Positions 15,073-25,016 are shown, counted from the first letter of the stretch. The stretch is 64,000 nt of DNA from Shewanella carassii (GCF_002777975.1 NZ_NGVS01000013.1:1-64000), one strand, 5' to 3'. The notes: generated by a model not told the origin, from the letters alone. Numbers and translations: made by a program.

Positions 15073-18000
15073 ATGCTGGACGTATTAAAAAACAAGCTTG
15101 AAGCCTTCACTCGCCCCAATACAGACAAGTTACTGCTAGACGCTTGCCGGATTATTGATGAGCAGCAAACGGGTTTGGCACAAGCCGTCAGTCAGTATAT
15201 TTTGAGCGGTGAACCTGTGGCATGCCTGTCGCAGCTCCAGCAGCTCAGTGCTAGAGAAACACTGGCGCGGCCGGGTGTTTCCTATGGTTACGGACAAAAT
15301 GATGAACGCTTGGTTCAGGCCCGTGATGCCATTAACCGGTTTGTGGCAACCGGTGCCTGTAATGAAGCGGCCGTTATGCGCCGTCTCGGCTTGGTGTGTC
15401 ATGCCTGCAACCCCGACATAAGCATCTACGGCGTGCAAAACAGCTCGAGCGGCTGGCTCAATGGCGTGCTGATGCTGTTCAAAGAGTTGGCGGAAGAGTA
15501 TTACGGTTGCCGTTTGGCGGGCAAAGATCTGCCCAGTCGTGACTATCTGGCCTCGCTGGTCGCGCAATATGAACACCCGCCCCATGAGCTGGAAGCCTTT
15601 ATTCTTGAAGGTTCTGACTCTTATTATCACGATACTTTCCGCACCGCGCTTAGGAAGAGAACCGACTGGCTCAAGCTCAGTGAAGATCCTGAATATCTGC
15701 AGCTGTTGAAACAGTTGCATTTCAGCGGCCGCGAAACTTTTTGCGCTTTGCTCAATAAAGCCTGTCAGACCCTGTCACCGGCGCAGCTGCCGCTGGTCAT
15801 GGCGTTGGCCGCCGATGGTTCGGCGACTGTCCGTGAAGAGGCCCTGAAACTGCTGAAAAAGAGCTCGCAACAAGAGCTGCTGGCGTTTCTGGAGCGGGAA
15901 TTTCCGGGGGCCAAGGCGGCTACCCGTGGTCACTGGCTGGTTGTGGCCGGCCGCGATCCTGAAGCGACCCCCTTGCTGCAGCGCTGGCACAGTGAAGAGA
16001 AATCCGCTGCTGTAAAAACGGCACTGGCGAAAATGCTGGATAACACGACCCGGCAGCAACAGAGTGACCAGTTTAGCTGGGATATTCCGGCCGTTGCGGC
16101 CATTGATAAAAACGTCAAAGTGCCTGAAGAATGGCTCGGTCTGTGTGAAAAGCAGTTGGCTAAAGAGATCAAAGAGCTTGAAAACGATATCGCTGCAGCG
16201 GAGCACCCAGATGCCCCCAGCTACCGAAAAAGTTATTTGGCCGACTACCGGAAAAGTCTGCAGCAGTGGCAGCAGATCAGTAGTGCCAAGCTGCAAGCGG
16301 CGCTGATGGATCTCGAAAGAGGCCGGCAATCATCTCTGTCAGGGTTTTATTCTCTGATCAGCCACGCCGATCTCGATGAGCACCCCAAAGCCTGTCTGCG
16401 GCTTATTTTGCGGATGGAACGTCATGAGCTCTCCTGCCATTCCTGGGAACGTATGCTGGGGCAGGAACATATTCTGAAAAGTCTGCAGGGAATGACGGAT
16501 TTACGGCAACTCTTGAGCCTGTGCAACCAAGAGAATCAACCCGCCGCGGCCTTGGTTGAAGCCCTGTTTGGTTACGAAGGCCGCGAAGATGACTGGTTGC
16601 CTGCCGCCTGTGAACAACTGCTGATCTGGCCCTTCTTTGCCGAAAACCCCGACTATATAGAGCATGGCCTCAATGGCCAGGTGCTCAATGGCACCTATCG
16701 ACACGATGCCAATCAGGTATTGATACAGACCTTGGCGATTCTGGCCGAATTTCCCAAGCTGCCGCAGCACTGGCAAAGAAAGGTTCATGAACATGCCTTC
16801 CATGGTCGCAAAGCCATACAGGCGGCGGCTCAGTACTGCGCCGAACGCCACGGCGCCGATATCAGCCTGATTACTCCTGAGCTGGCCTCCGGCAGCAAGG
16901 ATAACCGGGTGCTGGCCGCCACTTGGCTGGGTCGCCTCAAGGCGGCTTCGGCGCAGGAGGCATTGAGCCAGGCGCTGAAGAAAGAGAAAGATATGCCAAC
17001 CCGGGTGGTGTTGCTGGAAGCCTTGTTGCAAACCGGCGCCGATATCAGCCAGTTCCTTGGCAAGGAAGCGCTGCTGGCCGAAGCCAAGGCCGGCCTTAAA
17101 AAGGCGCCACCCAAGTCGATGGATTGGTTCCCGCGTGAATCGCTGCCCGCATGCCGTTTTGAAGACGGCAGCCCGGTCGAGCCCGAACTTGTGTTCTGGT
17201 GGGTCGTCTTGGCGGTGAAGCTCAAGCAGCCTCAGGGCAACCCATTGCTGAGTCACTATCTGTCGCTGCTGGATAGTGAAAGCCGTCAGCGTCTGGGGCA
17301 TTTTATTCTGTCGGCATTTATCGCCCAGGATACCCGTTGTCCTTCGGATGATGAGGCGCTGGCATACGCCAACGCTCACCAACATCAACAGTTGCAAATT
17401 TTCCAGCAATGGGCCCGGTATAACTGGGGTAAAGAGTATCAACACAAGACCCTTGAGGATGCGTTTCAAACCTGTTTTGCCGAGAAAAAGAATGAGCTCT
17501 TGGGCTCGGCCATCAAAGACAAGGGGATGTTGGCCCTGATCGCTGGCGGCGATGCGCAAACCCTGCTGGGCATGATCCAACCTTTTATGAAGAAGCGCTA
17601 TGAGCGGCGGGCACAGATAGAGGCCATGTTGCAGGCCTTGGCCAACTCGGACGATCCTGTGGCGATTCAGTTTCTGCTGAGTATTTCGCGGCGTTATCGT
17701 ACCAACTCGGTGCAGGAGCTGGCGCGGGCGCAAGTCAGTCAAATTGCGGCCCGTAACGGCTGGACTCAGGATGAACTGGCGGATCGCACTGTGCAGACGG
17801 CCGGGCTCGAACATCTGACCCAGCCCAGCCAGTTTGAATTCGGCAGCCGTACTTTGGCGCTGGCACTCGGGGACGACCTCAAGCTGAGATTGCTCAACGA
17901 AGAGGGCAAGCTGCTCAAGAGCCTGCCGCAACCTCGGCAGACAGATAACGAAGGCGATATTGCCGAAGTGAAAAAGTGGTTCAGCAACTGCAAGAAAGAA

Positions 18001-18750
18001 CTCAAGCAGGTGGTCGAACAGCAAAGTGCCAGATTGTATGAAGCCATGGTCACAGAGCGGCATTGGCTCGCCGCAGACTGGCAGCTATACCTGCATCAGC
18101 ATCCGGTCATGTATCGCCTGTTGCAGCGCACCCTCTGGCAGGTGGAGATTGATGGTCAATGGCAAACCTTCAGACCCACGGAAGACGGCGCCTTTATCGA
18201 TATTGACGATGAAGAGCTGCAACTGCCCGCTGCGGCGAGTATACGCCTGGTGAGCGGTAACCTGTTAGCGGAGGCAGCGCTGGATGCCTGGCGTTCACAT
18301 CTCAAGGATTACAAGGTCAAGCCGCTGTTCGAGCAGCTGCGAAGTGCCGAAGTGACGTTGACTGAAGGCCAGGAGGCACTCAATGACCAGCACGGCCGGA
18401 TGACCGACTGCTATACCCTGCGTGGCCTGTTGACCAAGAAAGGTTATCAGCGCGGTGAAGCGGAAGACGGCGGTTTCTTTGATCACTACTTCAAGCGTTT
18501 CGATACCCTGGGGCTGAGAGTGGAGTTCGGCTTCAGCGGTAACTGCGTGCCGGAAGAAAACGAGGCCGCCGCCATCTATGACATCAGGGTCATGGAGCGG
18601 ACCAACCCCCGTGGCCGCTATGCCCGCTACCGTCAATTGCCGTTGGCCGAGGTGCCGGTCAACCTGCTCAATGCCATCGCCGTTGACTATCGTGAAGTCG
18701 GCGACAAGTGTGTGGCAGATCCGGACTGGGAATCGAAACTGCCCTGGTAA
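15073..18750 (+). CDS. yehI: DUF4132 protein, YehI-like, first gene of the MoxR/VWA/SWIM module
   Basis: A 1225-aa soluble protein with no signal peptide or membrane segment. The long N-terminal and central part (about 1-900) is helical, Leu/Ala-rich and HEAT-repeat-like, with charged linkers. The C-terminal third (about 980-1215) is the DUF4132 domain, including the segment SARLYEAMVTERHWLAADWQ, a DCYTLRGLLTKKGYQRGEAE stretch and RGRYARYRQLPLAEVPVNLL. E. coli YehI (about 1210 aa) has the same architecture and sits beside yehLMPQ, homologues of the next four genes here. Biochemical function is unknown; a large scaffold or target-recognition protein for the adjacent AAA+/VWA pair is possible. 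The start is ATG 15073 with AAGGAAT about 10 bases upstream. The ATPase gene follows after 66 bases. Confidence 0.8.
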   Translation: MLDVLKNKLEAFTRPNTDKLLLDACRIIDEQQTGLAQAVSQYILSGEPVACLSQLQQLSARETLARPGVSYGYGQNDERLVQARDAINRFVATGACNEAAVMRRLGLVCHACNPDISIYGVQNSSSGWLNGVLMLFKELAEEYYGCRLAGKDLPSRDYLASLVAQYEHPPHELEAFILEGSDSYYHDTFRTALRKRTDWLKLSEDPEYLQLLKQLHFSGRETFCALLNKACQTLSPAQLPLVMALAADGSATVREEALKLLKKSSQQELLAFLEREFPGAKAATRGHWLVVAGRDPEATPLLQRWHSEEKSAAVKTALAKMLDNTTRQQQSDQFSWDIPAVAAIDKNVKVPEEWLGLCEKQLAKEIKELENDIAAAEHPDAPSYRKSYLADYRKSLQQWQQISSAKLQAALMDLERGRQSSLSGFYSLISHADLDEHPKACLRLILRMERHELSCHSWERMLGQEHILKSLQGMTDLRQLLSLCNQENQPAAALVEALFGYEGREDDWLPAACEQLLIWPFFAENPDYIEHGLNGQVLNGTYRHDANQVLIQTLAILAEFPKLPQHWQRKVHEHAFHGRKAIQAAAQYCAERHGADISLITPELASGSKDNRVLAATWLGRLKAASAQEALSQALKKEKDMPTRVVLLEALLQTGADISQFLGKEALLAEAKAGLKKAPPKSMDWFPRESLPACRFEDGSPVEPELVFWWVVLAVKLKQPQGNPLLSHYLSLLDSESRQRLGHFILSAFIAQDTRCPSDDEALAYANAHQHQQLQIFQQWARYNWGKEYQHKTLEDAFQTCFAEKKNELLGSAIKDKGMLALIAGGDAQTLLGMIQPFMKKRYERRAQIEAMLQALANSDDPVAIQFLLSISRRYRTNSVQELARAQVSQIAARNGWTQDELADRTVQTAGLEHLTQPSQFEFGSRTLALALGDDLKLRLLNEEGKLLKSLPQPRQTDNEGDIAEVKKWFSNCKKELKQVVEQQSARLYEAMVTERHWLAADWQLYLHQHPVMYRLLQRTLWQVEIDGQWQTFRPTEDGAFIDIDDEELQLPAAASIRLVSGNLLAEAALDAWRSHLKDYKVKPLFEQLRSAEVTLTEGQEALNDQHGRMTDCYTLRGLLTKKGYQRGEAEDGGFFDHYFKRFDTLGLRVEFGFSGNCVPEENEAAAIYDIRVMERTNPRGRYARYRQLPLAEVPVNLLNAIAVDYREVGDKCVADPDWESKLPW

Positions 18751-18816
18751 AGGTCGATAACGGATGGATTAGGCTGCTGCCTTGGCGGTGGCAGCCAATA
18801 AGGAGAAGCAAACAGG

Positions 18817-19869
18817 ATGGAACAAGTCATTCGGGCTCATGCCGAGCAGCGTTATCGGGATGAATTGCAACGCTTGATGGCGGCCGACAAGGGCGTTATT
18901 CCACCGGGTTGGGCGATGTCGGCCGGGGCGGTGCGACGTTTTATCTGCGGCGATGCGGCGCTTGATATCAGCCGCAAATACTACGGGGAAGATGCCCTGG
19001 TGGAGCGGGCCATTGTCAGCCTGATGGGCAACAACGGCCTGATGCTGGTCGGTGAACCCGGTACCGCCAAGTCGATGCTTTCTGAGCTGTTGAGCGCCGC
19101 CATCAGCGGCAGCAGTGAGTATCTCATTCAGGGCACAGCAGGTACTACGGAGGAGCAGCTCAAGTACAGCTGGAACTTTGCCCTGTTACTGTCCGGTGGC
19201 CCCAGTCTGGAAGCCCTGCTGAAAAGCCCCGTCTATCAGGCGATGGAGCAGGGCAAGCTGGTGCGTATTGAAGAGATCACCCGCTGCCCGCAGGAGGTGC
19301 AGGATGTACTGATCTCGCTGATGTCGGAAAAAAGCCTCAGTATCCCCGAGCTGGGCGTCTCGATTCAGGCCAAGCCCGGCTTCAACCTGATAGCCACCGC
19401 CAACCTGCTGGATCGTGGGGTCAACGAGATGTCCAGCGCGCTCAAGCGCCGTTTCAACTTCGAGACAGTGCCTGTGCTCAGCGATCCTCTGCTGGAGCGC
19501 CAGCTGATTTTGGCTCAGGTGAGCCAGCGTCTGGCGGACAGCGGCCAACAGGTGCAGTTGGATGAAGCGCTGGTGGACTTGCTGGTGCGGGTATTTCACG
19601 ACCTTCGCAGTACCGTCGGCCCGCAGGCGATGGATGCCACTCTGTCCACGGCCGAGGCGGTTAATATAGTGCATGGTTGCGCCCTGCACAGCCTCTATTG
19701 GCAAGAGCCCATGAGTGCCGCCCAGTTGGTGCAGCAGATGCACGGCACGCTAATCAAGGACAAGGCCGACGATGTGAAGAAGCTGGCTCATTACATGGAT
19801 GTGGTCGCCCGTGAACGCCAGGGGTGGCAAGCCTTCTTCCAGGCAGGAAAAGCGCTGTGGATGAGGTGA
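18817..19869 (+). CDS. yehL: MoxR-type AAA+ ATPase, YehL-like
   Basis: AAA+ ATPase of the MoxR branch, 350 aa. Walker A reads VGEPGTAKS (about 78-86). The Walker B region LVRIEEI (about 148-154) and the following RCPQEVQDVLISLMSEKSLS match MoxR helix-2-insert ATPases. ATANLLDRGVNEMSSALKRR supplies the sensor-1 Asn and an arginine-finger region. MoxR ATPases usually act with VWA-domain partners as chaperones or remodelling machines, and a VWA gene lies two genes downstream. SD AGGAG at 18801-18805. The gene overlaps the next one by 13 bases, which implies translational coupling. It corresponds to E. coli YehL. The substrate is unknown. Confidence 0.88.
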   Translation: MEQVIRAHAEQRYRDELQRLMAADKGVIPPGWAMSAGAVRRFICGDAALDISRKYYGEDALVERAIVSLMGNNGLMLVGEPGTAKSMLSELLSAAISGSSEYLIQGTAGTTEEQLKYSWNFALLLSGGPSLEALLKSPVYQAMEQGKLVRIEEITRCPQEVQDVLISLMSEKSLSIPELGVSIQAKPGFNLIATANLLDRGVNEMSSALKRRFNFETVPVLSDPLLERQLILAQVSQRLADSGQQVQLDEALVDLLVRVFHDLRSTVGPQAMDATLSTAEAVNIVHGCALHSLYWQEPMSAAQLVQQMHGTLIKDKADDVKKLAHYMDVVARERQGWQAFFQAGKALWMR

Positions 19870-22067
19870 TACTCCTTAGAGAGGAGTTTGGTGAACTGCT
19901 CAAGGCCGCCGCGGCCGATCCCGGGGTGTGCTGGTTGCCGCTGCGGCATCACAGCCCCGCCTGCGCCGCCATGGTGCTGGAGCAGTTACAGCGCCGGCAG
20001 CCCCAGGCTGTGTTAATAGAAGCCCCCGGCAGTTTTATCCGCCATCTGTCGCTGCTGCAGCGCGATACTGTGGTGCCGCCTATTGCCATCTATCAGAGTG
20101 GCAGCTACTACCCTCTGGCCGAGAACAGCCCTGAATGGCAGGCGCTGCGCTGGGCGACGGCGCAGGGCATTGAGGTGATCTTCATCGATCTGGATGAAAA
20201 GGCGCTGGAGGGTGGTGTAAGCAACCGCTGGAGTGATAGCCGCTTTTTAAGCTCGGACTACAGCCGCCGCCTACAGCAGCAACTGGGCTGCCGGGATGCC
20301 GACGAACTCTGGCAGCGTTTGTTTGAACAACAAAATTTCGCCTCGGCCGAGAGCTTCTTTACCCAGGTATTGCTGTTCTGCGCTGCCAGTCGTGCCTGCT
20401 TTGGCACAGACAGCCTGGAAGAGATGGGCGATCTGGCCCGTGAAACCCAGATGCGGGCCCATATCAAGGCGGCCCGCCGCCGCTATGAGCGAGTGGCCGT
20501 GCTCACAGGTGGTTTTCATACCCCGGCGTTGATTAACTTTGCCGATGAGGCCAAGGCGATCGTCGTCGATGACACGCAAGACAGCTTTGTGATCCGTTTC
20601 AGTGACGCCTTGCTGGATGCCCGCAAAGGCTACGGCGCCGGTATGCCTTATCCGGCCTTCTGTCGCTGGCAGTTTCAGCAGCGGCAATTGAACGCCGATG
20701 ATTGGTTGCTCTACCTCTTGGAGCAGATGCCGCAACTGCCGCTGATCTATAAGAAAAACTGCTTTGAACATCTGCAGGCCCTCTGTCGTTTGCGTGGCTT
20801 GGCGCGCCCCGGCAGCTATGATCTGCTGGATTCTCTGGGCAGCTGCCTGATTAAACAGCAGCTGTCGGCATCGACACTCGAACCCTGGCAAAAGGTGCTC
20901 AGCGGCGATGCCCTGGGGCAGTTACCGGCCGACCAACCTAGTTTACCGCTGGTGGAAGAGGTGTTGGCGCTATGTCGTAAGGCCAGATTGCAGACGGATA
21001 AACCGGGACGCTGCCACTTCGATCTCTACGCCATGACGGACAAGCATATTGAGCGCCGTCGCCTCCTGTGTCGGCTGCTGTTTGTGGGCAGCGGTTTTGC
21101 CAGGCCACAAAATGGCATGCCGGTCATCCGGCAATTGAAGTTCAACCATCGCCACGAACATTGGAACTATCATTGGACTCCGGCGGTGGAAGTGGCACTG
21201 GCCGAGAAATCCAGCCTGGGGCTACGTCTCGAGCTGGTGGTGAAACGGCGGCTCAGTGAGTTGCCCCAGGAAGATTTGCAGCAACTGGTGGAAAAACTGG
21301 TGTTGGCACTGCATCTGGGGATGCCGGAAGAGCTGAGCGCCCATGCCATTGCGCAGCAGATAAGCCAATGCAGCGACATTCAGCAACTGGCCAATAGCTT
21401 TATGACCTTGCTGGCGGCAGCGCATCATCCACTGTTTGCCGATATTGAGCTGCTGGCTTACCAAAAAGCCCTGTGGCATCAGGTCGGCTTTCATTTACCG
21501 GCAATCAACCGTCTGAGCGATGAAGAGGCGGTGAAGTTACTGTTGGATCTGCAGAGCGTAGCAGTCTTGCATCAGGACGAGCTCGAGTCTCCCTGGCGTG
21601 ACAGACTGCGCTGGTTGACAAGTCATAACGCCCATCGACCCGTGCTCTATTTTGTCCTGCAGGCCTTGGCTATCGAGCTGGACAAGTTGGACCCGGCGCC
21701 ACTGCTGCAACAGTTGCAGCTGCAAAACGATCCCTTCCCTGTGATTGAGGCGCTGCTTAAGGTGGTGCCGCACTGGTTGCGGCAAGACCATGGCCTGCTG
21801 CCCATGCTGAATCACTGGCTCAGTGAGCTGAGTGAGGCGCAGTTTATCGACAAGCTACCGGCCATGAGGGGCTTGTTCTGCGCGCTGGATGCCAGAGAGG
21901 TGGATGAGCTCTGCCGCCGTTTGCTGCAGCTGAATCAGTGGGATAATGGCCTGAATTGGTTGCAATACGGGATATCTGAACAGGACTTTCAACAGGGGCT
22001 GGCGCTGGAGCGGCAGCTGCGCAGTGACCTGGAGCAACAAGGATTGAGTCAATGGATGAGCAACTGA
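19857..22067 (+). CDS. yehM: DUF5682 protein, YehM-like
   Basis: A 736-aa soluble protein. The N-terminus matches DUF5682: WLPLRHHSPACAAMVLEQLQ, then a PQAVLIEAPGSF segment resembling TraB/ChaN-type folds, and GVSNRW and VAVLTGGFHTPAL further on, with the His-Ser and GGxH residues plausibly catalytic. The C-terminal half is helical and repetitive. Homologous in position and length to E. coli YehM (about 760 aa). GTG 19857 is chosen because AGGAAAAG lies just upstream; an earlier in-frame start (19824) lies deeper inside the ATPase gene and lacks an SD. It overlaps both neighbours (13 bases with the ATPase, 16 with the VWA gene). Enzymatic activity has not been assigned by me; the family label is from pattern recognition. 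Confidence 0.78.
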   Translation: MDEVILLREEFGELLKAAAADPGVCWLPLRHHSPACAAMVLEQLQRRQPQAVLIEAPGSFIRHLSLLQRDTVVPPIAIYQSGSYYPLAENSPEWQALRWATAQGIEVIFIDLDEKALEGGVSNRWSDSRFLSSDYSRRLQQQLGCRDADELWQRLFEQQNFASAESFFTQVLLFCAASRACFGTDSLEEMGDLARETQMRAHIKAARRRYERVAVLTGGFHTPALINFADEAKAIVVDDTQDSFVIRFSDALLDARKGYGAGMPYPAFCRWQFQQRQLNADDWLLYLLEQMPQLPLIYKKNCFEHLQALCRLRGLARPGSYDLLDSLGSCLIKQQLSASTLEPWQKVLSGDALGQLPADQPSLPLVEEVLALCRKARLQTDKPGRCHFDLYAMTDKHIERRRLLCRLLFVGSGFARPQNGMPVIRQLKFNHRHEHWNYHWTPAVEVALAEKSSLGLRLELVVKRRLSELPQEDLQQLVEKLVLALHLGMPEELSAHAIAQQISQCSDIQQLANSFMTLLAAAHHPLFADIELLAYQKALWHQVGFHLPAINRLSDEEAVKLLLDLQSVAVLHQDELESPWRDRLRWLTSHNAHRPVLYFVLQALAIELDKLDPAPLLQQLQLQNDPFPVIEALLKVVPHWLRQDHGLLPMLNHWLSELSEAQFIDKLPAMRGLFCALDAREVDELCRRLLQLNQWDNGLNWLQYGISEQDFQQGLALERQLRSDLEQQGLSQWMSN

Positions 22068-23161
22068 AGCAGCGCTGGCGTCTGGTGTTGGGGCGCTATG
22101 CCAACGCGCTTGATACCCGTCTCAGCGCCCGGCAACAGCAACAGGATGAGGTGTTGCAGCAGCTCTATCAGGAGGGCCAGCTGCAGCGTGGCTTCAAGGT
22201 AAGCGCGGGCTTGGGGGAAAGCGAGTTGGCAGTGACCAACTGGCTGGAGGCAGCGGAGACCCTGTTTCCCCGTTCGGTCAACGACAGGCTGCAGTCCGAT
22301 GCGGTCGAGCGCTTTGGGTTGCATCAGGTGTTGCAGCAGCCGCAGGTGCTGGAAAAGATCACTCCCAGTATGGGGGTGCTGAAGCAGTTGCTGAAACTCA
22401 ATGCCCATCACAAGCCGGCCATTCGGCAACAGGTAGAGCGAATTATTCAGGGAGTGGTCGAGGAGTTGCTGCGCCGCCTGCGGCCGACCTATATCAACAA
22501 CTTGAGTGGCAGGCTCAACCGCCAGGCCCACAGTCCGGTGAAACGGCTGGCCAATCTGGACTGGCAGACCAGTATTCGCCGCAACCTCAAGCATTTTGAT
22601 GGCGAGAAGGTCTGTTTCGAGCGGGTCTATTTCCATGCCCGTCAGCAGCACCAATTGCCCTGGCACATAGTGCTCTGCATAGATCAGTCCGGCTCCATGG
22701 CGACTTCGCTGATTTACTCGGCAGTGATCGCCGGGATCCTGACCCGCTTGCCATCGGTGAAGTTGTCGCTGGTGGTGTTCGACACCCAAGTGGTGGACTT
22801 GAGTGAGCAGGCCCAGGACCCCGTGTCTGTGTTGCTCAATTGCCAGTTGGGCGGCGGCACCCTGATCTCCCAGGCCTGGCGCTATTGTCAGCAACTCTGC
22901 TCCGAGCCGGGGCGCTCTGTGGTGGCAACCGTGTCCGACTTTGAAGAGGGTGGTTCAATGCAGGCCTTACTGGCCCAGGCCCAGGGGATGATAGACAGTG
23001 GCATCAAGATGCTGGGGATGACCGCCATGAATCACGATGCCGAGCCTTTCTACAGCACTTTTAGCACCGACAAGCTGCAGCGCCTGGGGATGGAGATAGG
23101 CTCACTCAGCCCGGATAACTTTGCCGAATGGCTGGCGCTGACTATGGGGCTACGCCGATGA
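22052..23161 (+). CDS. yehP: VWA-domain protein, YehP-like
   Basis: A 369-aa protein with a C-terminal von Willebrand A domain (about 203-369). The metal-dependent adhesion site motif DxSxS is intact as CIDQSGSMATS (Asp about 211), followed by LSLVVFDTQVVDLS and the later Thr in GGGTLISQA, and VVATVSDFEEG supplying the third MIDAS Asp. The N-terminal 200 residues are helical and may contact the ATPase. VWA proteins paired with MoxR ATPases (as in the CoxD/CoxE or RavA/ViaA pairs) act as adaptors. The start ATG 22052 has AAGGA at 22039-22043 and lies within the end of the DUF5682 gene. The stop overlaps the next start (ATGA). Counterpart of E. coli YehP (about 378 aa). Confidence 0.87.
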   Translation: MDEQLKQRWRLVLGRYANALDTRLSARQQQQDEVLQQLYQEGQLQRGFKVSAGLGESELAVTNWLEAAETLFPRSVNDRLQSDAVERFGLHQVLQQPQVLEKITPSMGVLKQLLKLNAHHKPAIRQQVERIIQGVVEELLRRLRPTYINNLSGRLNRQAHSPVKRLANLDWQTSIRRNLKHFDGEKVCFERVYFHARQQHQLPWHIVLCIDQSGSMATSLIYSAVIAGILTRLPSVKLSLVVFDTQVVDLSEQAQDPVSVLLNCQLGGGTLISQAWRYCQQLCSEPGRSVVATVSDFEEGGSMQALLAQAQGMIDSGIKMLGMTAMNHDAEPFYSTFSTDKLQRLGMEIGSLSPDNFAEWLALTMGLRR

Positions 23162-24939
23162 ATGAAACCATACTCACCAGCCTAGGTAGTGCAGGTTTGG
23201 TGCGCCGGGCCCGCAAGGCATTGGAGAAAAGCCAGCCGCAGATGCAGGATTATGGCTTTGAGTTTGAAGGGCAAAAGGGGCAGCTGGATTGGGATAACCC
23301 GCTCGCCAGTCGCTGCGATTGCGGCGCCTCCGGCCTGTGTAAACACATAGTGGCTGCGGCGCTTTATCTGCTGGAGCGGCCCGCATCCCCTGAGACTCGC
23401 GCCGAAGAGCCGCCCCGGGTGGAACTCCATCTGGCCGAGCTTTTGAATGATGCCGGCAAGACTCAGGTTCGCCGTCTGTACCAGCAGAGTCAGCGCCGCT
23501 GGGCGGTGGATATTAAGCTTGCGCAAGGCACAGTCTGCGTCGAACTGGAGGGGCAGCAGCTGTATTTTCGGCGTGTACAGGGGCTGCAGGATATTATCTG
23601 CACCGAAGAGGCGCAGCGTTATGCGCTGCTCGCCGTCTGGCTCTATTGCCAAGAACAGGCCATCGCCTTTGAATGGCCGCAATGGCTGCTCGATGAGCAG
23701 GCGCAGTTGCAGTATCTGGGGCAGCAGAGCCGCGATCAGTTAAAGCGCCGTTGCCTTAAGTTGCTGGAGCAGATGACTGAGCTCGGCATCGAGAGGTTGC
23801 GACCCTCGTCCCTGGTAGAGCTGGAACTCCTGCTGGTGCCCATGGACAGGCAAAATCTGCCACTGACCGCTTTGAAACAGCTGCATGGCACGCTGGAAAA
23901 ATATGTCTCGGGCCAAGGTGTCAGGGATAGAAAATTGCTACTCAGCTGTCTGGCCCGCTCCTTGGCGGCTCTGGAAGGCAGCCAGGCTCAGACGCAAAGA
24001 CCCTATCAACAAGCGCCGGAGCAGGTGCTGGGGCTGGGCGCTTTCCCCTGGCAGAGCGAAGGGGGCGCCCATGGTGTGACTCAGGTATTGCAGGATGAGC
24101 AGGGGCGTTTTATCACCCTGGCCGAGAGCCGCCCCAAAGCCGAGCAGCGGCTGGATTATGCCAGTGTATTTCGCGGTCTGCCCATGCTGGCAGGCGCGCC
24201 GTCGGCCTTGGGTTGGCAGGGTAAGACCCAAACCCTGGCTCAGGCCGAACTCAATGCCTGGGGGCGCCTGCGGCGTTTGCAGGATACCCGGGTCTACCCC
24301 GCGACCCAGCCGCTGGAGCCCGTGAGTCTCTCTGTTGCCGACGAGATAGACTGGCAACAGGAGTACCTGTGTTTTCGGCCGAGCGGTCTCTACCTAAGTG
24401 GTTTCAATCAGGCCAGTCAGTGTATGGAACTGCACTATTGGGACAGGGAGCAGGCGCTGCTGAGTTTCTCGCTGCCTTACAACAAGTTGAGTCAAAGAGC
24501 CGTGACCAATCTGGAGTTGCTGGGCGAGCGGGTACCCGAGCTGATAGTGGCGCGCATCGAGCGCACAGCCAGCCACTTATACCTTCGGCCTGTGTCCCTG
24601 CTGCTGGATAACTGGTTCAGCCTCTTTTTCGATACCTTGCCCCAATCCAGCGACCAGCAGCTACTCGCGCAGGCGCTGGCCGAGCCGTCAGCCCCCCAGG
24701 CGCCGCAGCCGCGCCTGGGCCTGATGCAACAAACCCTGCATGGGGTGCTGAATGAGCTGGCCGATGGCCTGCCGGCACCAAGGCCAACATTGGCGCAAAG
24801 GGCCGAGCGTCTCGGGCTGATGACGCTGAGTCACAACCTCAAGGGAGCTAAAGCGCGGGACTATCTGCGCGCCGCCTATTGCGCCGAGAAAATGCTCGCC
24901 ATGTGCCTGATCAAGCCGGTGCACTATCCGGAAGCGTAA
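23158..24939 (+). CDS. yehQ: SWIM zinc-finger protein, YehQ-like
   Basis: A 593-aa protein with an N-terminal SWIM zinc finger: CDCGASGLCKHIVAAALYLL, i.e. CxCxnCxH with Cys 53, 55, 61 and His 63. SWIM fingers bind nucleic acid or protein. The rest (about 75-593) has no domain I recognise; it is Leu/Gln-rich, with a beta-rich centre around 250-500. The start ATG 23158 overlaps the stop of the VWA gene in ATGA, and no strong SD is visible, so translation is probably coupled. It is the last gene of the module, equivalent to E. coli YehQ. About 140 bases separate it from pnuC, which has its own regulatory-looking region. Confidence 0.83.
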   Translation: MNETILTSLGSAGLVRRARKALEKSQPQMQDYGFEFEGQKGQLDWDNPLASRCDCGASGLCKHIVAAALYLLERPASPETRAEEPPRVELHLAELLNDAGKTQVRRLYQQSQRRWAVDIKLAQGTVCVELEGQQLYFRRVQGLQDIICTEEAQRYALLAVWLYCQEQAIAFEWPQWLLDEQAQLQYLGQQSRDQLKRRCLKLLEQMTELGIERLRPSSLVELELLLVPMDRQNLPLTALKQLHGTLEKYVSGQGVRDRKLLLSCLARSLAALEGSQAQTQRPYQQAPEQVLGLGAFPWQSEGGAHGVTQVLQDEQGRFITLAESRPKAEQRLDYASVFRGLPMLAGAPSALGWQGKTQTLAQAELNAWGRLRRLQDTRVYPATQPLEPVSLSVADEIDWQQEYLCFRPSGLYLSGFNQASQCMELHYWDREQALLSFSLPYNKLSQRAVTNLELLGERVPELIVARIERTASHLYLRPVSLLLDNWFSLFFDTLPQSSDQQLLAQALAEPSAPQAPQPRLGLMQQTLHGVLNELADGLPAPRPTLAQRAERLGLMTLSHNLKGAKARDYLRAAYCAEKMLAMCLIKPVHYPEA

Positions 24940-24969
24940 AATAACTCCTGCGATACCGATCGTTCCATC

Positions 24970-25016
24970 TTGTCCCTTTCACTGTGATTCACATCAGCCG
25001 AGAGGGACAAATGTCC
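24970..25016 (+). promoter_or_regulatory. Regulatory region upstream of pnuC with CRP-like and GGACA dyad elements
   Basis: TTGTCCCT (24970-24977) and AGGGACAA (25003-25010) form an inverted repeat, and the second arm also belongs to GGACAAATGTCC (25005-25016). Between them, TGTGA-N6-TCAGC (24983-24998) resembles a CRP half-site plus a weak second half. The next gene cluster includes a Crp-like regulator, so one of these may be its target; this is inferred. Confidence 0.45.

Noticed and set aside
16501..18063. Long minus-strand open frame (520 codons) inside the DUF4132 gene
   Set aside because: It is a shadow of a real gene; its translation lacks recognisable domains and the plus frame is clearly coding.
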